NCBI GenBank assembly: GCA_030740135.1
Contig: JASLXW010000213.1
Location: 1-7,070 of the forward strand
Length of the DNA: 7,070 nucleotides
Origin: Nitrospinota bacterium
GTDB lineage: Bacteria > UBA8248 > JACPRG01
Direction: 5' to 3'
A model generated the notes under the pieces. That model worked only from the letters and a program-made list of their open reading frames with translations, was not told the DNA's origin and searched no databases. Positions 1-5,995 of this stretch are shown piece after piece (positions within the stretch are counted from its first letter, which is position 1; each line of letters opens with the position of its first letter). Made by a program: the position numbers and the translations under genes.

Positions 1-1
1 A

Positions 2-712
2 GTCGATGGCGGTTGGCGGATTAGTGGCGGCAAGCATTTCATCTCTAACGGCCCAGTCGCCAGCCTGTATTTCCTGTTCGCCCAAACCAATTCCAACGAA
101 GGTGTGATGCTCGGCAGCACCTGCTTCCTCATTGAACGCGACTCGCCAGGCTTCACCATTGGGCGCGTGCACGACAAAATGGGTGAGCGGCTAACCACCA
201 ACGCCGAACTCAATTTCACCGACTGTTTTGTACCCGATGAAAATGTTTTGGGTGAAGTTGACCGCGGACATCAGGCGCGCGCCTTATTTTCCCTCGGCAG
301 CAGCGTGCATGCGGCTGCGCTGGTGCTCGGCGTTGCTGCCACCGCCTACGAGCGGGCGATTGAATGGACCCGCGACCGGGTGCAGGGCGGCAAGCCCATC
401 ATCGAGCATCAAGCCGTGGGGCTCAGCCTGTCCAGGATGAAGATGCTTCTGACCACCGCCCAGGTCACCCTTTGGCATGCCGCCTGGGGGATTGACGAAG
501 ACCCGGACTACCGGCCGTGCACGACTTACTGGACGAAGGCCTTCATCACCCAAGCCTGCCGGGAAGTCGCCGAGCAGGCCATGGAGCTGATGGGCGGCAG
601 CGGGGTCATGCGGGAAACGGGCATGGAGAAGCACGTCCGTGACGTTCTGTGCATGTTTCACGTGGATGGAGGCAGGGACATCACGTTGTTGAAGGCGGTC
701 AAATACCTCTGA
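2..712 (+). CDS. Acyl-CoA dehydrogenase, C-terminal part (5' end outside window)
   Basis: Flavin-dependent dehydrogenase that would oxidise an acyl-CoA to the 2,3-enoyl-CoA and pass electrons to an ETF-type carrier in the cytoplasm. The reading frame is open from base 2, giving 236 residues of an enzyme that is usually about 380-400 long, so roughly the first 40% is missing. An internal ATG at 104 is not the start, because conserved family sequence precedes it (GGWRISGGKHFISNG, FAD/substrate-binding middle beta domain). Next come PGFTIGRVHDKMGERLTTNAEL and FTDCFVPDENVLGE, both typical, then the C-terminal helical domain with RVQGGKPIIEHQAVG and the AMELMGGSGVMRETGMEKHVRD block. At the place where most family members read Y-E-G-T, this protein reads V-D-G-G, so Asp (fragment residue 222) occupies the usual catalytic Glu position. 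The alternative Glu position of isovaleryl-CoA dehydrogenase also appears not to be Glu. The first 300 bases are about 55% GC and the next 360 about 65%. Family assignment is secure; substrate is unknown. Confidence 0.93.
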   Translation, partial: VDGGWRISGGKHFISNGPVASLYFLFAQTNSNEGVMLGSTCFLIERDSPGFTIGRVHDKMGERLTTNAELNFTDCFVPDENVLGEVDRGHQARALFSLGSSVHAAALVLGVAATAYERAIEWTRDRVQGGKPIIEHQAVGLSLSRMKMLLTTAQVTLWHAAWGIDEDPDYRPCTTYWTKAFITQACREVAEQAMELMGGSGVMRETGMEKHVRDVLCMFHVDGGRDITLLKAVKYL

Positions 713-728
713 GGACAGGGGCTTTCGC

Positions 729-776
729 GCGGCGGCCCTGGAAACCGCCGCAAGACGCGGCTCGTTCGAGGAACGA
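729..776 (+). other. Two adjacent intercistronic hairpins
   Basis: Between the dehydrogenase stop and the binding-protein start lie two inverted repeats. The first pairs GCGGCGG (729-735) with CCGCCGC (745-751), a 7 bp stem with a 9-base loop. The second pairs TCGTTC (762-767) with GAACGA (771-776), a 6 bp stem with a 3-base loop, ending directly before the A-rich Shine-Dalgarno region. Neither is followed by a U tract, so a classical intrinsic terminator is unlikely. An mRNA-processing or 3'-end-protecting role that sets different levels for the two genes is possible but is inference. Confidence 0.35.
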
Positions 777-784
777 AAAAGGAG
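776..784 (+). promoter_or_regulatory. Ribosome binding site for the substrate-binding protein
   Basis: AAAAAGGAG ends 7 bases before the ATG at 792. This is good Shine-Dalgarno spacing and fixes that start, which is also the start that gives a complete signal peptide. Confidence 0.75.
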
Positions 785-791
785 ATCCAAA

Positions 792-1793
792 ATGAAATTC
801 CATGGAATGCTGCTTCGGGTCGGTTTGGTCCTGGGGCTGGCCTTTAGCGCCGTCCCCGCCCGGGCCGCGGACAAGGTGACCTTCGCCGCGGACTGGATCC
901 TCTATGGCAAGCACGCGCCGTTCGTGCTCGCCATAGAGAAGGGGTTTTACAAGAAACACAACCTCGACGTAGACTTTTCCAGGGGGTTCGGCTCGGCGGA
1001 CACCATCAAGCGCGTCGGGGCCAAGACGACCGACTTCGGTTTCGCGGATACGGCGAATCTCGTGGTCGCCCGCGCCCGCGGGACAAAGGTGAAAGGGATC
1101 GCCATCATAGCCGCCAGGTCCCTTTACACCATTTACACGCTCAAAAAGAACAACATCCGGACACCGAAGGACTTGAAGGGCAAACTTGTGGGGGGCCCCG
1201 TCAGGGACGTTGCCCGGACCATCTTTCCGGCTTTCGCCCGAATCAACGGCCTGGATCCCGACAAGGACGTCAGATGGCTCGACATGACCGCTGCCGCCCG
1301 TCTGTCGTCTCTTCTCACGGGCAGGGTGGACGCGTTCAGCGGGTTCGGCACCGCTACGCCCACATTCGTGGCCGGCGCCAAGAAGGCCGGCCGGACGATC
1401 GTGGAAATCAAGTATGCCGACTGGGGCCTGGATACCTACGCCCACTCACTCATCACGCACAACGACACCATTGAAGCCAAGCCCGATCTGGTGAAAAGAT
1501 TCGTCCGGGCCACGCTGGAGGCGTGGGCCTCGAGCATGAAAAATCCTGAACAGGCCATCCAGGCGTTCCACAGAAGGAGCCCGGCGACCAGTCTGACCCT
1601 GGCGCGGGGTCACCTGAAAATCGCCATTTCCGTCCTGGTCGACGGCTACGTCCGGAAGCACGGTCTGGGGGCCTACGATCCCGACAAAATAAAGCGAACG
1701 ATCGATGTGATCAGCCGGTTCATGAAACTCCCATCGGTGGTTCGGCCGACGGACCTTTACACAAATGCGTTTTTGCCGGGAATCACGCCGTGA
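792..1793 (+). CDS. Periplasmic ABC transporter substrate-binding protein, NMT1/THI5/SsuA-like
   Basis: Binds a small solute in the periplasm and delivers it to an ABC importer. The 333-residue length is usual for the family. Residues 1-25 form a Sec signal peptide: a basic start, a hydrophobic core (MLLRVGLVLGLAFSAV) and a signal peptidase I site A-R-A before A26-D27. There is no lipobox Cys, so the mature protein is probably free in the periplasm. The mature start KVTFAADWILYGKHAPFVLA, followed by EKGFYKKHNLDV, is the classic opening of NMT1/SsuA proteins. It is followed by DFGFADTANLVVARARGTKVKGIA (about residues 81-104) and the domain-linking segment around the PKDLKGKLVGGPVRDVAR stretch. 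No permease or ATPase gene is adjacent in the window, so it is either an orphan receptor or its partners lie elsewhere. Its place between dehydrogenase and CoA-transferase-like genes suggests an organic acid ligand rather than a sulfonate or pyrimidine; this is inference. A strong Shine-Dalgarno supports the start. Confidence 0.92.
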   Translation: MKFHGMLLRVGLVLGLAFSAVPARAADKVTFAADWILYGKHAPFVLAIEKGFYKKHNLDVDFSRGFGSADTIKRVGAKTTDFGFADTANLVVARARGTKVKGIAIIAARSLYTIYTLKKNNIRTPKDLKGKLVGGPVRDVARTIFPAFARINGLDPDKDVRWLDMTAAARLSSLLTGRVDAFSGFGTATPTFVAGAKKAGRTIVEIKYADWGLDTYAHSLITHNDTIEAKPDLVKRFVRATLEAWASSMKNPEQAIQAFHRRSPATSLTLARGHLKIAISVLVDGYVRKHGLGAYDPDKIKRTIDVISRFMKLPSVVRPTDLYTNAFLPGITP

Positions 1794-1840
1794 AGGGCGC
1801 GTCTCTTCAACAGCGGAGCGGTATACAGCGCTGAAGACGT

Positions 1841-1881
1841 GCTCACATCGACGAGCGACGTGAGCGATTGACGCCTCGTCG
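1841..1881 (+). other. Interleaved inverted repeats in the leader of the CoA-transferase-like genes
   Basis: GCTCAC (1841-1846) can pair with GTGAGC (1860-1865), and CGACGAG (1849-1855) can pair with CTCGTCG (1875-1881). The two stems cross each other, so they would be alternatives or a pseudoknot. They lie in the 127-base gap before the A subunit. Short GC-rich repeats arise easily by chance in DNA of this composition, so function is uncertain. Confidence 0.3.
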
Positions 1882-1889
1882 GCGGAGCA

Positions 1890-1909
1890 TCCGCGCAACC
1901 ATGCGCGGA
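1890..1909 (+). promoter_or_regulatory. Perfect 8 bp hairpin overlapping the Shine-Dalgarno of the A subunit
   Basis: TCCGCGCA (1890-1897) pairs perfectly with TGCGCGGA (1902-1909) across the 4-base loop ACCA. The right arm covers most of GGAG (1907-1910), the best-spaced ribosome-binding candidate before the ATG at 1921 (10 bases). A second candidate, GGGGA at 1912-1916, lies just outside the stem but is close to the ATG. The stem could limit translation of the whole CoA-transferase-like pair. No riboswitch class is recognised. Confidence 0.45.
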
Positions 1910-1920
1910 GTGGGGACCGT

Positions 1921-2844
1921 ATGCCCAAGAAGCGTCGCAAGAAAAAGGTCGTCGCCCTGGAGGAGGCCCTGGGTCGCGTCCCGAATGGCGCCTGTCTGGG
2001 AATCGGGGGACACGTCCGCGAAAACCGTCCCGCCGCCTTCCTGCGGGCCCTCTTGAGACGGGGCGTGAAGGACCTCACCGTGATGACCTCTCCTTCGGCC
2101 GGATTCGAAGTGGACCTGCTGGTGGGCGCGGGGGCCGTGCGGACGCTCTACGCCGGGTACGTCGGGTTCGAGCACCTCGGCCTTGCACCCAACTTCCGTT
2201 GGGCCGCGGAAACGGGCAAAGTCGAGGTGATCGCGGGCGAAGAGGCGACGCTTCTCGGCGGCCTTCTCGCCCGCGCAGAAGGCGTCCCCTACCACCCCGT
2301 CGGCTCCCTCCTGGGGACGGATTTCCTCCGACTCGATCCGGACCTGAAGCGGTTCACCGCCGAGGACGGAGAGGAGGTCTGGATGGTCCCGGCGCTGGGG
2401 CCCGAGGTGAGCGTCGTTCACGCCCAGGAAGCGGACGAGTACGGCAACCTGCGCTATCTGGGAAGCCCCTTCGCCGACCCCATCCTGGTGCGGGCGAGCA
2501 ACCGGGTCGTGGCCACGGTGGACCGCATCGTCTCGAACCGCCGCTTCCGCGCGGCGCCCGACCGCACGACCATCCAGGGGTTCCGCGTCGGGTGCGTCGT
2601 GGAGATGCCCTTCGGCGCCCACCCCTGCGGCAGTCAAGGCGTCCACGTCGAAGACGAGGCCCACCTGAGAACGTACATCGAGGCGGGCCGGGCGGAGCGC
2701 AAGGGGACCTCGCCGGGGGCCTTCGAGGCGTATCTGCGCCGCTACGTTTATGAGCCCCGGACCCACGAGGAGTACCTCGAACGGGTGGGCGGCGAAGACA
2801 GACTCGCCGCCCTTCGTGCGGCGGTGAGGGGAAACGGGAGATGA
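1921..2844 (+). CDS. CoA-transferase family I, subunit A (GctA/IpdA-like)
   Basis: Subunit A of a two-subunit class I CoA-transferase-type enzyme, cytoplasmic. 307 residues is near the usual length for glutaconate CoA-transferase A and IpdA proteins. Family sequence begins at KVVALEEALGRVPNGACLGIGGH (residues 9-31) and continues through RPAAFLRALLRRGVKDLTV, the VDLLVGAGAVRTLYAGYVGFE region (about 64-84), LGLAPNFRWAAETGKVEV and GVPYHPVGSLLGTDFL. The C-terminal half has VVEMPFGAHPCGSQGVH and a late YIEAGRAERKG-type helix. E107 and E108 fall in the segment after the APNFR motif, where IpdA proteins, as I recall, have a functionally important Glu; this needs an alignment. The start at 1921 gives an unusual tail of seven consecutive basic residues (3-9) just before the conserved domain; I see no better start downstream. 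The stop overlaps the B-subunit start (ATGA). The family is clear. The reaction, CoA transfer or hydrolysis, is open because of the B subunit. Confidence 0.9.
   Translation: MPKKRRKKKVVALEEALGRVPNGACLGIGGHVRENRPAAFLRALLRRGVKDLTVMTSPSAGFEVDLLVGAGAVRTLYAGYVGFEHLGLAPNFRWAAETGKVEVIAGEEATLLGGLLARAEGVPYHPVGSLLGTDFLRLDPDLKRFTAEDGEEVWMVPALGPEVSVVHAQEADEYGNLRYLGSPFADPILVRASNRVVATVDRIVSNRRFRAAPDRTTIQGFRVGCVVEMPFGAHPCGSQGVHVEDEAHLRTYIEAGRAERKGTSPGAFEAYLRRYVYEPRTHEEYLERVGGEDRLAALRAAVRGNGR
2826..2831 (+). promoter_or_regulatory. Ribosome binding site for subunit B inside the end of subunit A
   Basis: GAGGGG lies 9 bases before the ATG at 2841. That ATG overlaps the A-subunit stop codon as ATGA. This arrangement indicates translational coupling and equal output of the two subunits. 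Confidence 0.6.
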
Positions 2845-3623
2845 CCGGCCCCGCCTCCGTCCTTGAGCTCATGGTCTTCACCCTCGCCCGGGACATCCGA
2901 GACGGCGAGACCGCCTTCGTGGGCGGCGTCATCGCGGAGATTCCGCTCGCGGCGTGCCTGTTGGCCCAACGCCTTCACGCCCCGAACCTGACCCTCTACA
3001 CGGTGAACGCCGCCGTCAACCCCCGGCCCCTGAGTCTTCAGCACAGCGGACCGGACGGGCGGCATCTTCACAGGGCGGAATCGCTCACCGATTACCACGA
3101 CATCTTCGAATTTTCCGAGCGGGGGGCCGACTTCGTCTTCTACGGGGGCCTCCAAATCGACGCCTTCGGCAACACGAACCTGCACTTCATCGGGGAGGAC
3201 TGGACGCGGCCGACCCTTCGCGGACCGGGGGTGGCGAACATCTCCCTCGCCGTGACGAGCGGGCGGACCTACCTCTATTCCCTCCGCCACGACCGGAGGA
3301 CCTTCCGCCCGAAGGTGGACTTCATCACCATCCCGGGCCATCTGGACGGTCCCGGGGGACGGCGCCGGGCGGGCATCCGGACCGAGGGGCCGCGCCTGTG
3401 CGTCACCCCCCTCTCCGTCTTCGACTTCCCGGAGGCAACGCGGCGGATGCGCCTCCGCTCGGTCCACCCGGGGGTCTCGCTCGATACGGTTCGGGAACAA
3501 ACGGGGTTCGACCTCGAACTCGCCGGCGTCGAGGTCCCGACGACCCCCGGGCCGAAAGCCTCGGAGCTCCGCCTTCTCCGCCGGGAGATCGACCGGAACG
3601 GCCTGTTGCAACGGGACGTTTGA
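2841..3623 (+). CDS. CoA-transferase family I, subunit B (GctB/IpdB-like) without Glu at the catalytic position
   Basis: Partner of the preceding A subunit, 260 residues, the usual size. Conserved landmarks are RDIRDGETAFVGGVIAEIP (18-35), RLHAPNLTLYT (44-54), FVFYGGLQIDAFGNTNLHFIG (98-118), TRPTLRGPGVANI, the VDFITIPGHLDGPGG block (159-173) and HPGVSLDTVREQTGFDLE (209-226). In glutaconate CoA-transferase B the catalytic Glu sits in the strand after the A-P-D/N motif (I-I-V-E-S-G). Aligned by eye with no gap, this protein reads L-Y-T-V-N-A, putting Val55 at that position, and no Glu occurs between residues 35 and 79. The enzyme is therefore unlikely to form the glutamyl-CoA intermediate of true CoA-transferases. 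IpdAB, a hydrolase that opens a steroid-derived ring, is a known member of this fold that is not a transferase. Whether this pair does the same is inference. It is coupled to the A subunit by a 4-base overlap. Confidence 0.9.
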   Translation: MTGPASVLELMVFTLARDIRDGETAFVGGVIAEIPLAACLLAQRLHAPNLTLYTVNAAVNPRPLSLQHSGPDGRHLHRAESLTDYHDIFEFSERGADFVFYGGLQIDAFGNTNLHFIGEDWTRPTLRGPGVANISLAVTSGRTYLYSLRHDRRTFRPKVDFITIPGHLDGPGGRRRAGIRTEGPRLCVTPLSVFDFPEATRRMRLRSVHPGVSLDTVREQTGFDLELAGVEVPTTPGPKASELRLLRREIDRNGLLQRDV

Positions 3624-3738
3624 AAGAAAGCGCCGACCCTGCAACGGCCGGGTGGTCTTCCGCGGCACGAGGGCCTTGAGGCCGGGATCGCTGTTCGAGC
3701 CTTGGCGCATTTCCTCACAAGACGGCAAGAAGCGGCGC

Positions 3739-3744
3739 GAGGAG
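3739..3744 (+). promoter_or_regulatory. Weakly spaced ribosome binding site for the ligase
   Basis: GAGGAG ends 13 bases before the ATG at 3758, which is longer than ideal. I found no in-frame alternative start nearby upstream, and the ATG precedes family-like sequence, so 3758 is kept. The rest of the 134-base gap (3624-3757) holds only a short GGCC-TTGA-GGCC repeat near 3672 and no convincing promoter. Confidence 0.4.
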
Positions 3745-3757
3745 ACCGACACGGGCC

Positions 3758-5374
3758 ATGATCGAGCGGCGCAGGCGGCCGCCCCACATCGAGCGGCTCT
3801 ACCGTGAGAAGGGCTACTGGGGAACGACCCTGGACGCGGCGTTCGCCGAGCGTTTGAATCGGTGCCCGCATCGGGAAGTTCTAAGGGACAGCCGGGGAGG
3901 ACTCACCTTCGCGGGCCTCTCCGAGGCGGCCCTTCGCCTCGCCCGCGCGCTCCACGACTTGGGCGTGGGCTTCGAGGACCGGGTCGTCGTCCAGCTTCCC
4001 GACGGACGGGACTTCGCCGCCGTCCACCTGGCCCTCGCCCGCCTTCGGGCCATCACCGTCCCCGTCGTCCCGACCTACCGCGCGCGGGAGATGAAGGCCA
4101 TCCTCTCCTCTTCGGGAGCGGTCGGCGTCGTCACGCCGGGTGTTTTCCGCGGCTTCGATTACGCCGGGATGGTCGAGGGACTGAGGGGGAACCTGCCCTC
4201 TCTGCGGTGGGCCGCAACGGCGGGTGAACAAGCCCATGAAAACGTCCTGTCCCTGCCCGGCCTCCTCGCCGCCGACCCCCTTCCGCGTGACGCTTACCCT
4301 TCGGGCGAGCCCGAGAGCGGGGACGTCCTCGTCCTTCTGTGGACGGCGGGGAGCACGGGGCCGTCGAAGGGCATCCTCCGGACGCATGACGCCCTCCTCT
4401 GCCACGCGGCCACCCTGGCCCGCGACCTCGGGTATTCCGCCGGGACGACCATCGCCAACTTCTGTCCCCTGACTCACGTCGCGGGGCTGGTTCTCCTCTA
4501 CATCGGTTTCCGGCAGGGGTCCCGTCTTGCGGTCCTGGAACGGTTCGAGGCGGAGCGGGCCTTGGACCTCATCGAGGAGACGCGCGCCGAAGTCGTGGCG
4601 GCGGTCCCCACCCAGACCATTGCGCTCCTGGAAGCCGCCGCCGGCAGACCCGAAGCCCTCCGTTCGGTCCGGAAGATTCACAGCGGGGGCGGGGCCTGTC
4701 CCGGGGCCGTGAAGCGGCAAATCCTCATCGACTGGGGAATCACCTTCATCGATCTTTACGGCATGACAGAGGGAGTCAGCGCCACGACCCGCCCCGAGGA
4801 TCCCTCGGAGAAGGTCATGACGACATCGGGGAAACCGGGCCGTTCCGAAGAGGAAATGCGCATACTCGACGCAGAAGGAAAACCCCTCCCGTCGGGAGAG
4901 GCGGGGGAGATCGTCTCCCTGTCGCCTATCCTTTTCTCAGGGTACTTCGATGACCCGAAAAGAACGCGCGAGGCCCATACCCCGGAGGGCTGGTTCCGCA
5001 CCGGAGACCTGGGTTACTTCGATCCGGAGGGTTACCTTCACGTCGTCGGCCGGCAGAAGGAGATCATCCGCCGGGGGTCGGAGACGATCCACCCGAAGGA
5101 GGTGGAAGAGCTCCTCATGACCCACCCGCGGATCGGAGAGGTCGCGGTGGTGGGCGTTCCCGACGAAAGGTACGGCGAGCGGGCCTGCGCCTTCGTGAAG
5201 ACCGTCGATGGAGAGACCTTGACCCTGGAGGAGGTCATCCGGCGCCTCGAGACGGCGGGCCTGGCCAGATTCAAGTTTCCCGAACGTGTAGAGATGGTCC
5301 TTGGCAATTTCCCCCGGACGGCCGACGGGAAGATCCACAAGCTCGTCCTGAGACAGGGTCTGTCGGAGAAATGA
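3758..5374 (+). CDS. AMP-forming acyl-CoA ligase, EntE/cyclohexanecarboxylate-CoA ligase-like
   Basis: Class I adenylate-forming (ANL) enzyme that would activate a carboxylate with ATP to the acyl-adenylate and then to the CoA thioester in the cytoplasm. The 538-residue length is typical. The N-terminus (IERLYREKGYWGTTL, residues 11-25, then RVVVQLPDGRDF, 75-86) resembles aryl-acid and alicyclic-acid ligases more than long-chain fatty acid ligases. Motifs in order are the phosphate loop TAGSTGPSKG (196-205), CPLTHVAGL (236-244), HSGGGACPG (308-316), YGMTEG (334-339), GWFRTGDLGYF (411-421, ribose-binding Asp417), the hinge region GRQKEIIRRGSETIHPKEVEE (431-451) and PRTADGKIHK with the catalytic Lys525. 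All core residues are present, so it should be active. The hinge region has G-S-E where G-G-E is common. Plausible substrates are aromatic or cyclohexane-type carboxylates, inferred from family resemblance and neighbours. It is the last gene of the plus-strand catabolic block. Confidence 0.92.
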   Translation: MIERRRRPPHIERLYREKGYWGTTLDAAFAERLNRCPHREVLRDSRGGLTFAGLSEAALRLARALHDLGVGFEDRVVVQLPDGRDFAAVHLALARLRAITVPVVPTYRAREMKAILSSSGAVGVVTPGVFRGFDYAGMVEGLRGNLPSLRWAATAGEQAHENVLSLPGLLAADPLPRDAYPSGEPESGDVLVLLWTAGSTGPSKGILRTHDALLCHAATLARDLGYSAGTTIANFCPLTHVAGLVLLYIGFRQGSRLAVLERFEAERALDLIEETRAEVVAAVPTQTIALLEAAAGRPEALRSVRKIHSGGGACPGAVKRQILIDWGITFIDLYGMTEGVSATTRPEDPSEKVMTTSGKPGRSEEEMRILDAEGKPLPSGEAGEIVSLSPILFSGYFDDPKRTREAHTPEGWFRTGDLGYFDPEGYLHVVGRQKEIIRRGSETIHPKEVEELLMTHPRIGEVAVVGVPDERYGERACAFVKTVDGETLTLEEVIRRLETAGLARFKFPERVEMVLGNFPRTADGKIHKLVLRQGLSEK

Positions 5375-5428
5375 ACGACGGTTGCAAAGTCGCGGCCCCG
5401 GGCAGGCACGGAAAGGTCTGAATGTAAT

Positions 5429-5890
5429 TCAGCGGATCAGCACCCATTCCTCCGTGAGGGGCGCGGCGGACTTGGCGAAGCGGTAGAGGACGCAGCGGTC
5501 ATGAAAGAGCTGTTTCACCTGTCCAAGCTGCTCCTCCGTCCCGGACGACGTCACGTAAAACTTCAGGTCGATCCCCAGGACGCCGCCGTTCTTTCCGCGC
5601 TCGTCGTCGGGCTCGAAGTGCGCCAGCTCCAGGCCGCCCTCCACCCGGCAGTCGTCCAGCGGCATTCCCGCCTCTTTGGCGAACAGCTCGATGTGGGCCA
5701 CGCTGCACCCGGCGATGGCGGCGATGGTGTACTCGGCGGGGGTCGGGAACTCGTAGAGGCCGCCGCGTCCCGGCGGCTCGTCGATGATGACCGGCTCGCA
5801 GTCCCGGACGGACACCTCCGAGCGCATGGAACCCTTCCATTGGGCGGACGCCACGCGGGTCACCGATTCAACCTTCGCCTGCTCACCCAT
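5429..5890 (-). CDS. OsmC-family thiol peroxidase-like protein
   Basis: OsmC/Ohr superfamily proteins are dimeric, cytoplasmic, and reduce organic or lipid hydroperoxides with two Cys residues; some members have other roles. This protein has 153 residues, the usual length. The first redox Cys is Cys62 in PAEYTIAAIAGCSVAHIELFAKEAG, matching the family's A-x-x-G-C helix. The second is Cys133 in FHDRCVLYRFAKSAAPL, the place of the family's C-P-V motif but with V-L following the Cys. Cys31 and Cys81 are additional. The start is supported by GGAGG six bases upstream. The gene converges on the ligase gene with a 54-base gap, in which I see no strong terminator. Substrate is unknown. A link to the catabolic block through oxidative stress is possible but unsupported. 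Confidence 0.9.
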   Translation of the reverse strand: MGEQAKVESVTRVASAQWKGSMRSEVSVRDCEPVIIDEPPGRGGLYEFPTPAEYTIAAIAGCSVAHIELFAKEAGMPLDDCRVEGGLELAHFEPDDERGKNGGVLGIDLKFYVTSSGTEEQLGQVKQLFHDRCVLYRFAKSAAPLTEEWVLIR

Positions 5891-5896
5891 TTCCTT

Positions 5897-5901
5897 CCTC
5901 C
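5897..5901 (-). promoter_or_regulatory. Ribosome binding site of the OsmC-family gene
   Basis: On the minus strand GGAGG stands 6 bases before the ATG at 5890. This is near-ideal and fixes the start. Confidence 0.75.
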
Positions 5902-5943
5902 CGGAATCCGTCGGAAAACGGTCTCAAAGGAATCCCTCCGGGT

Positions 5944-5949
5944 AACATA
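5944..5949 (-). promoter_or_regulatory. Possible extended -10 element for the OsmC-family gene
   Basis: The minus strand reads TGC-TATGTT, an extended -10 form with 4 of 6 matches to TATAAT. A transcript would start near 5937, giving a leader of about 45 bases. No good -35 lies at standard spacing; the corresponding region overlaps the -35 of the divergent promoter. Confidence 0.35.
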
Positions 5950-5966
5950 GCAGAACAGAAGAGGCG

Positions 5967-5995
5967 TTGACACCTCGGCCCCCCCGTGCTAGCCT
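5967..5995 (+). promoter_or_regulatory. Sigma70-type promoter for the methyltransferase gene
   Basis: A perfect TTGACA (5967-5972) is followed after exactly 17 bases by TAGCCT (5990-5995), which has the key T-A-----T positions. It is preceded by TG one base upstream (TGC-TAGCCT), an extended -10. The predicted start of transcription is near 6002, about 30 bases before the ATG at 6034. A second TATAAC (6014-6019) could serve as a weaker -10 but has no matching -35. Confidence 0.65.

Noticed and set aside
699..1445. Minus-strand open frame of 248 codons opposite the binding-protein gene
   Set aside because: Low-complexity Gly/Pro/Arg-rich translation antisense to a confidently identified gene, with no conserved motif.
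1822..1827. TATACA as a -10 promoter element before the A-subunit gene
   Set aside because: No acceptable -35 hexamer lies 16-18 bases upstream, so a separate promoter here is not supported.
1843..2766. Long open frame on the minus strand opposite the A-subunit gene
   Set aside because: It is exactly antisense to a gene with clear family motifs. The translation has no recognisable domain, and such frames are expected from strong G/C third-position bias.
1921..3623. Calling the pair a glutaconate CoA-transferase outright
   Set aside because: The family fits, but the catalytic Glu appears to be replaced by Val55 in subunit B, so the specific name would overstate the evidence.
2954..3679. Plus-strand frame of 241 codons overlapping the B-subunit gene
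   Set aside because: Its product is extremely rich in Pro, Arg and Gly, the signature of a shifted frame in high-GC coding DNA. The B-subunit frame has all the family motifs.
3881..4720. Minus-strand frame of 279 codons opposite the ligase gene
   Set aside because: Antisense shadow of a complete adenylate-forming enzyme. No motif is seen in the translation.
5900..5942. CCCGGA (5900-5905) and TCCGGG (5937-5942) plus two GGAATCC copies in the OsmC-family leader
   Set aside because: Short repeats, 31 bases apart, in GC-rich DNA; not enough to claim an operator or an RNA switch.
5501..5950. Plus-strand frame of 149 codons opposite the OsmC-family gene
   Set aside because: The minus-strand protein has both redox Cys motifs and an ideal Shine-Dalgarno; the plus-strand translation has neither a motif nor a ribosome site.
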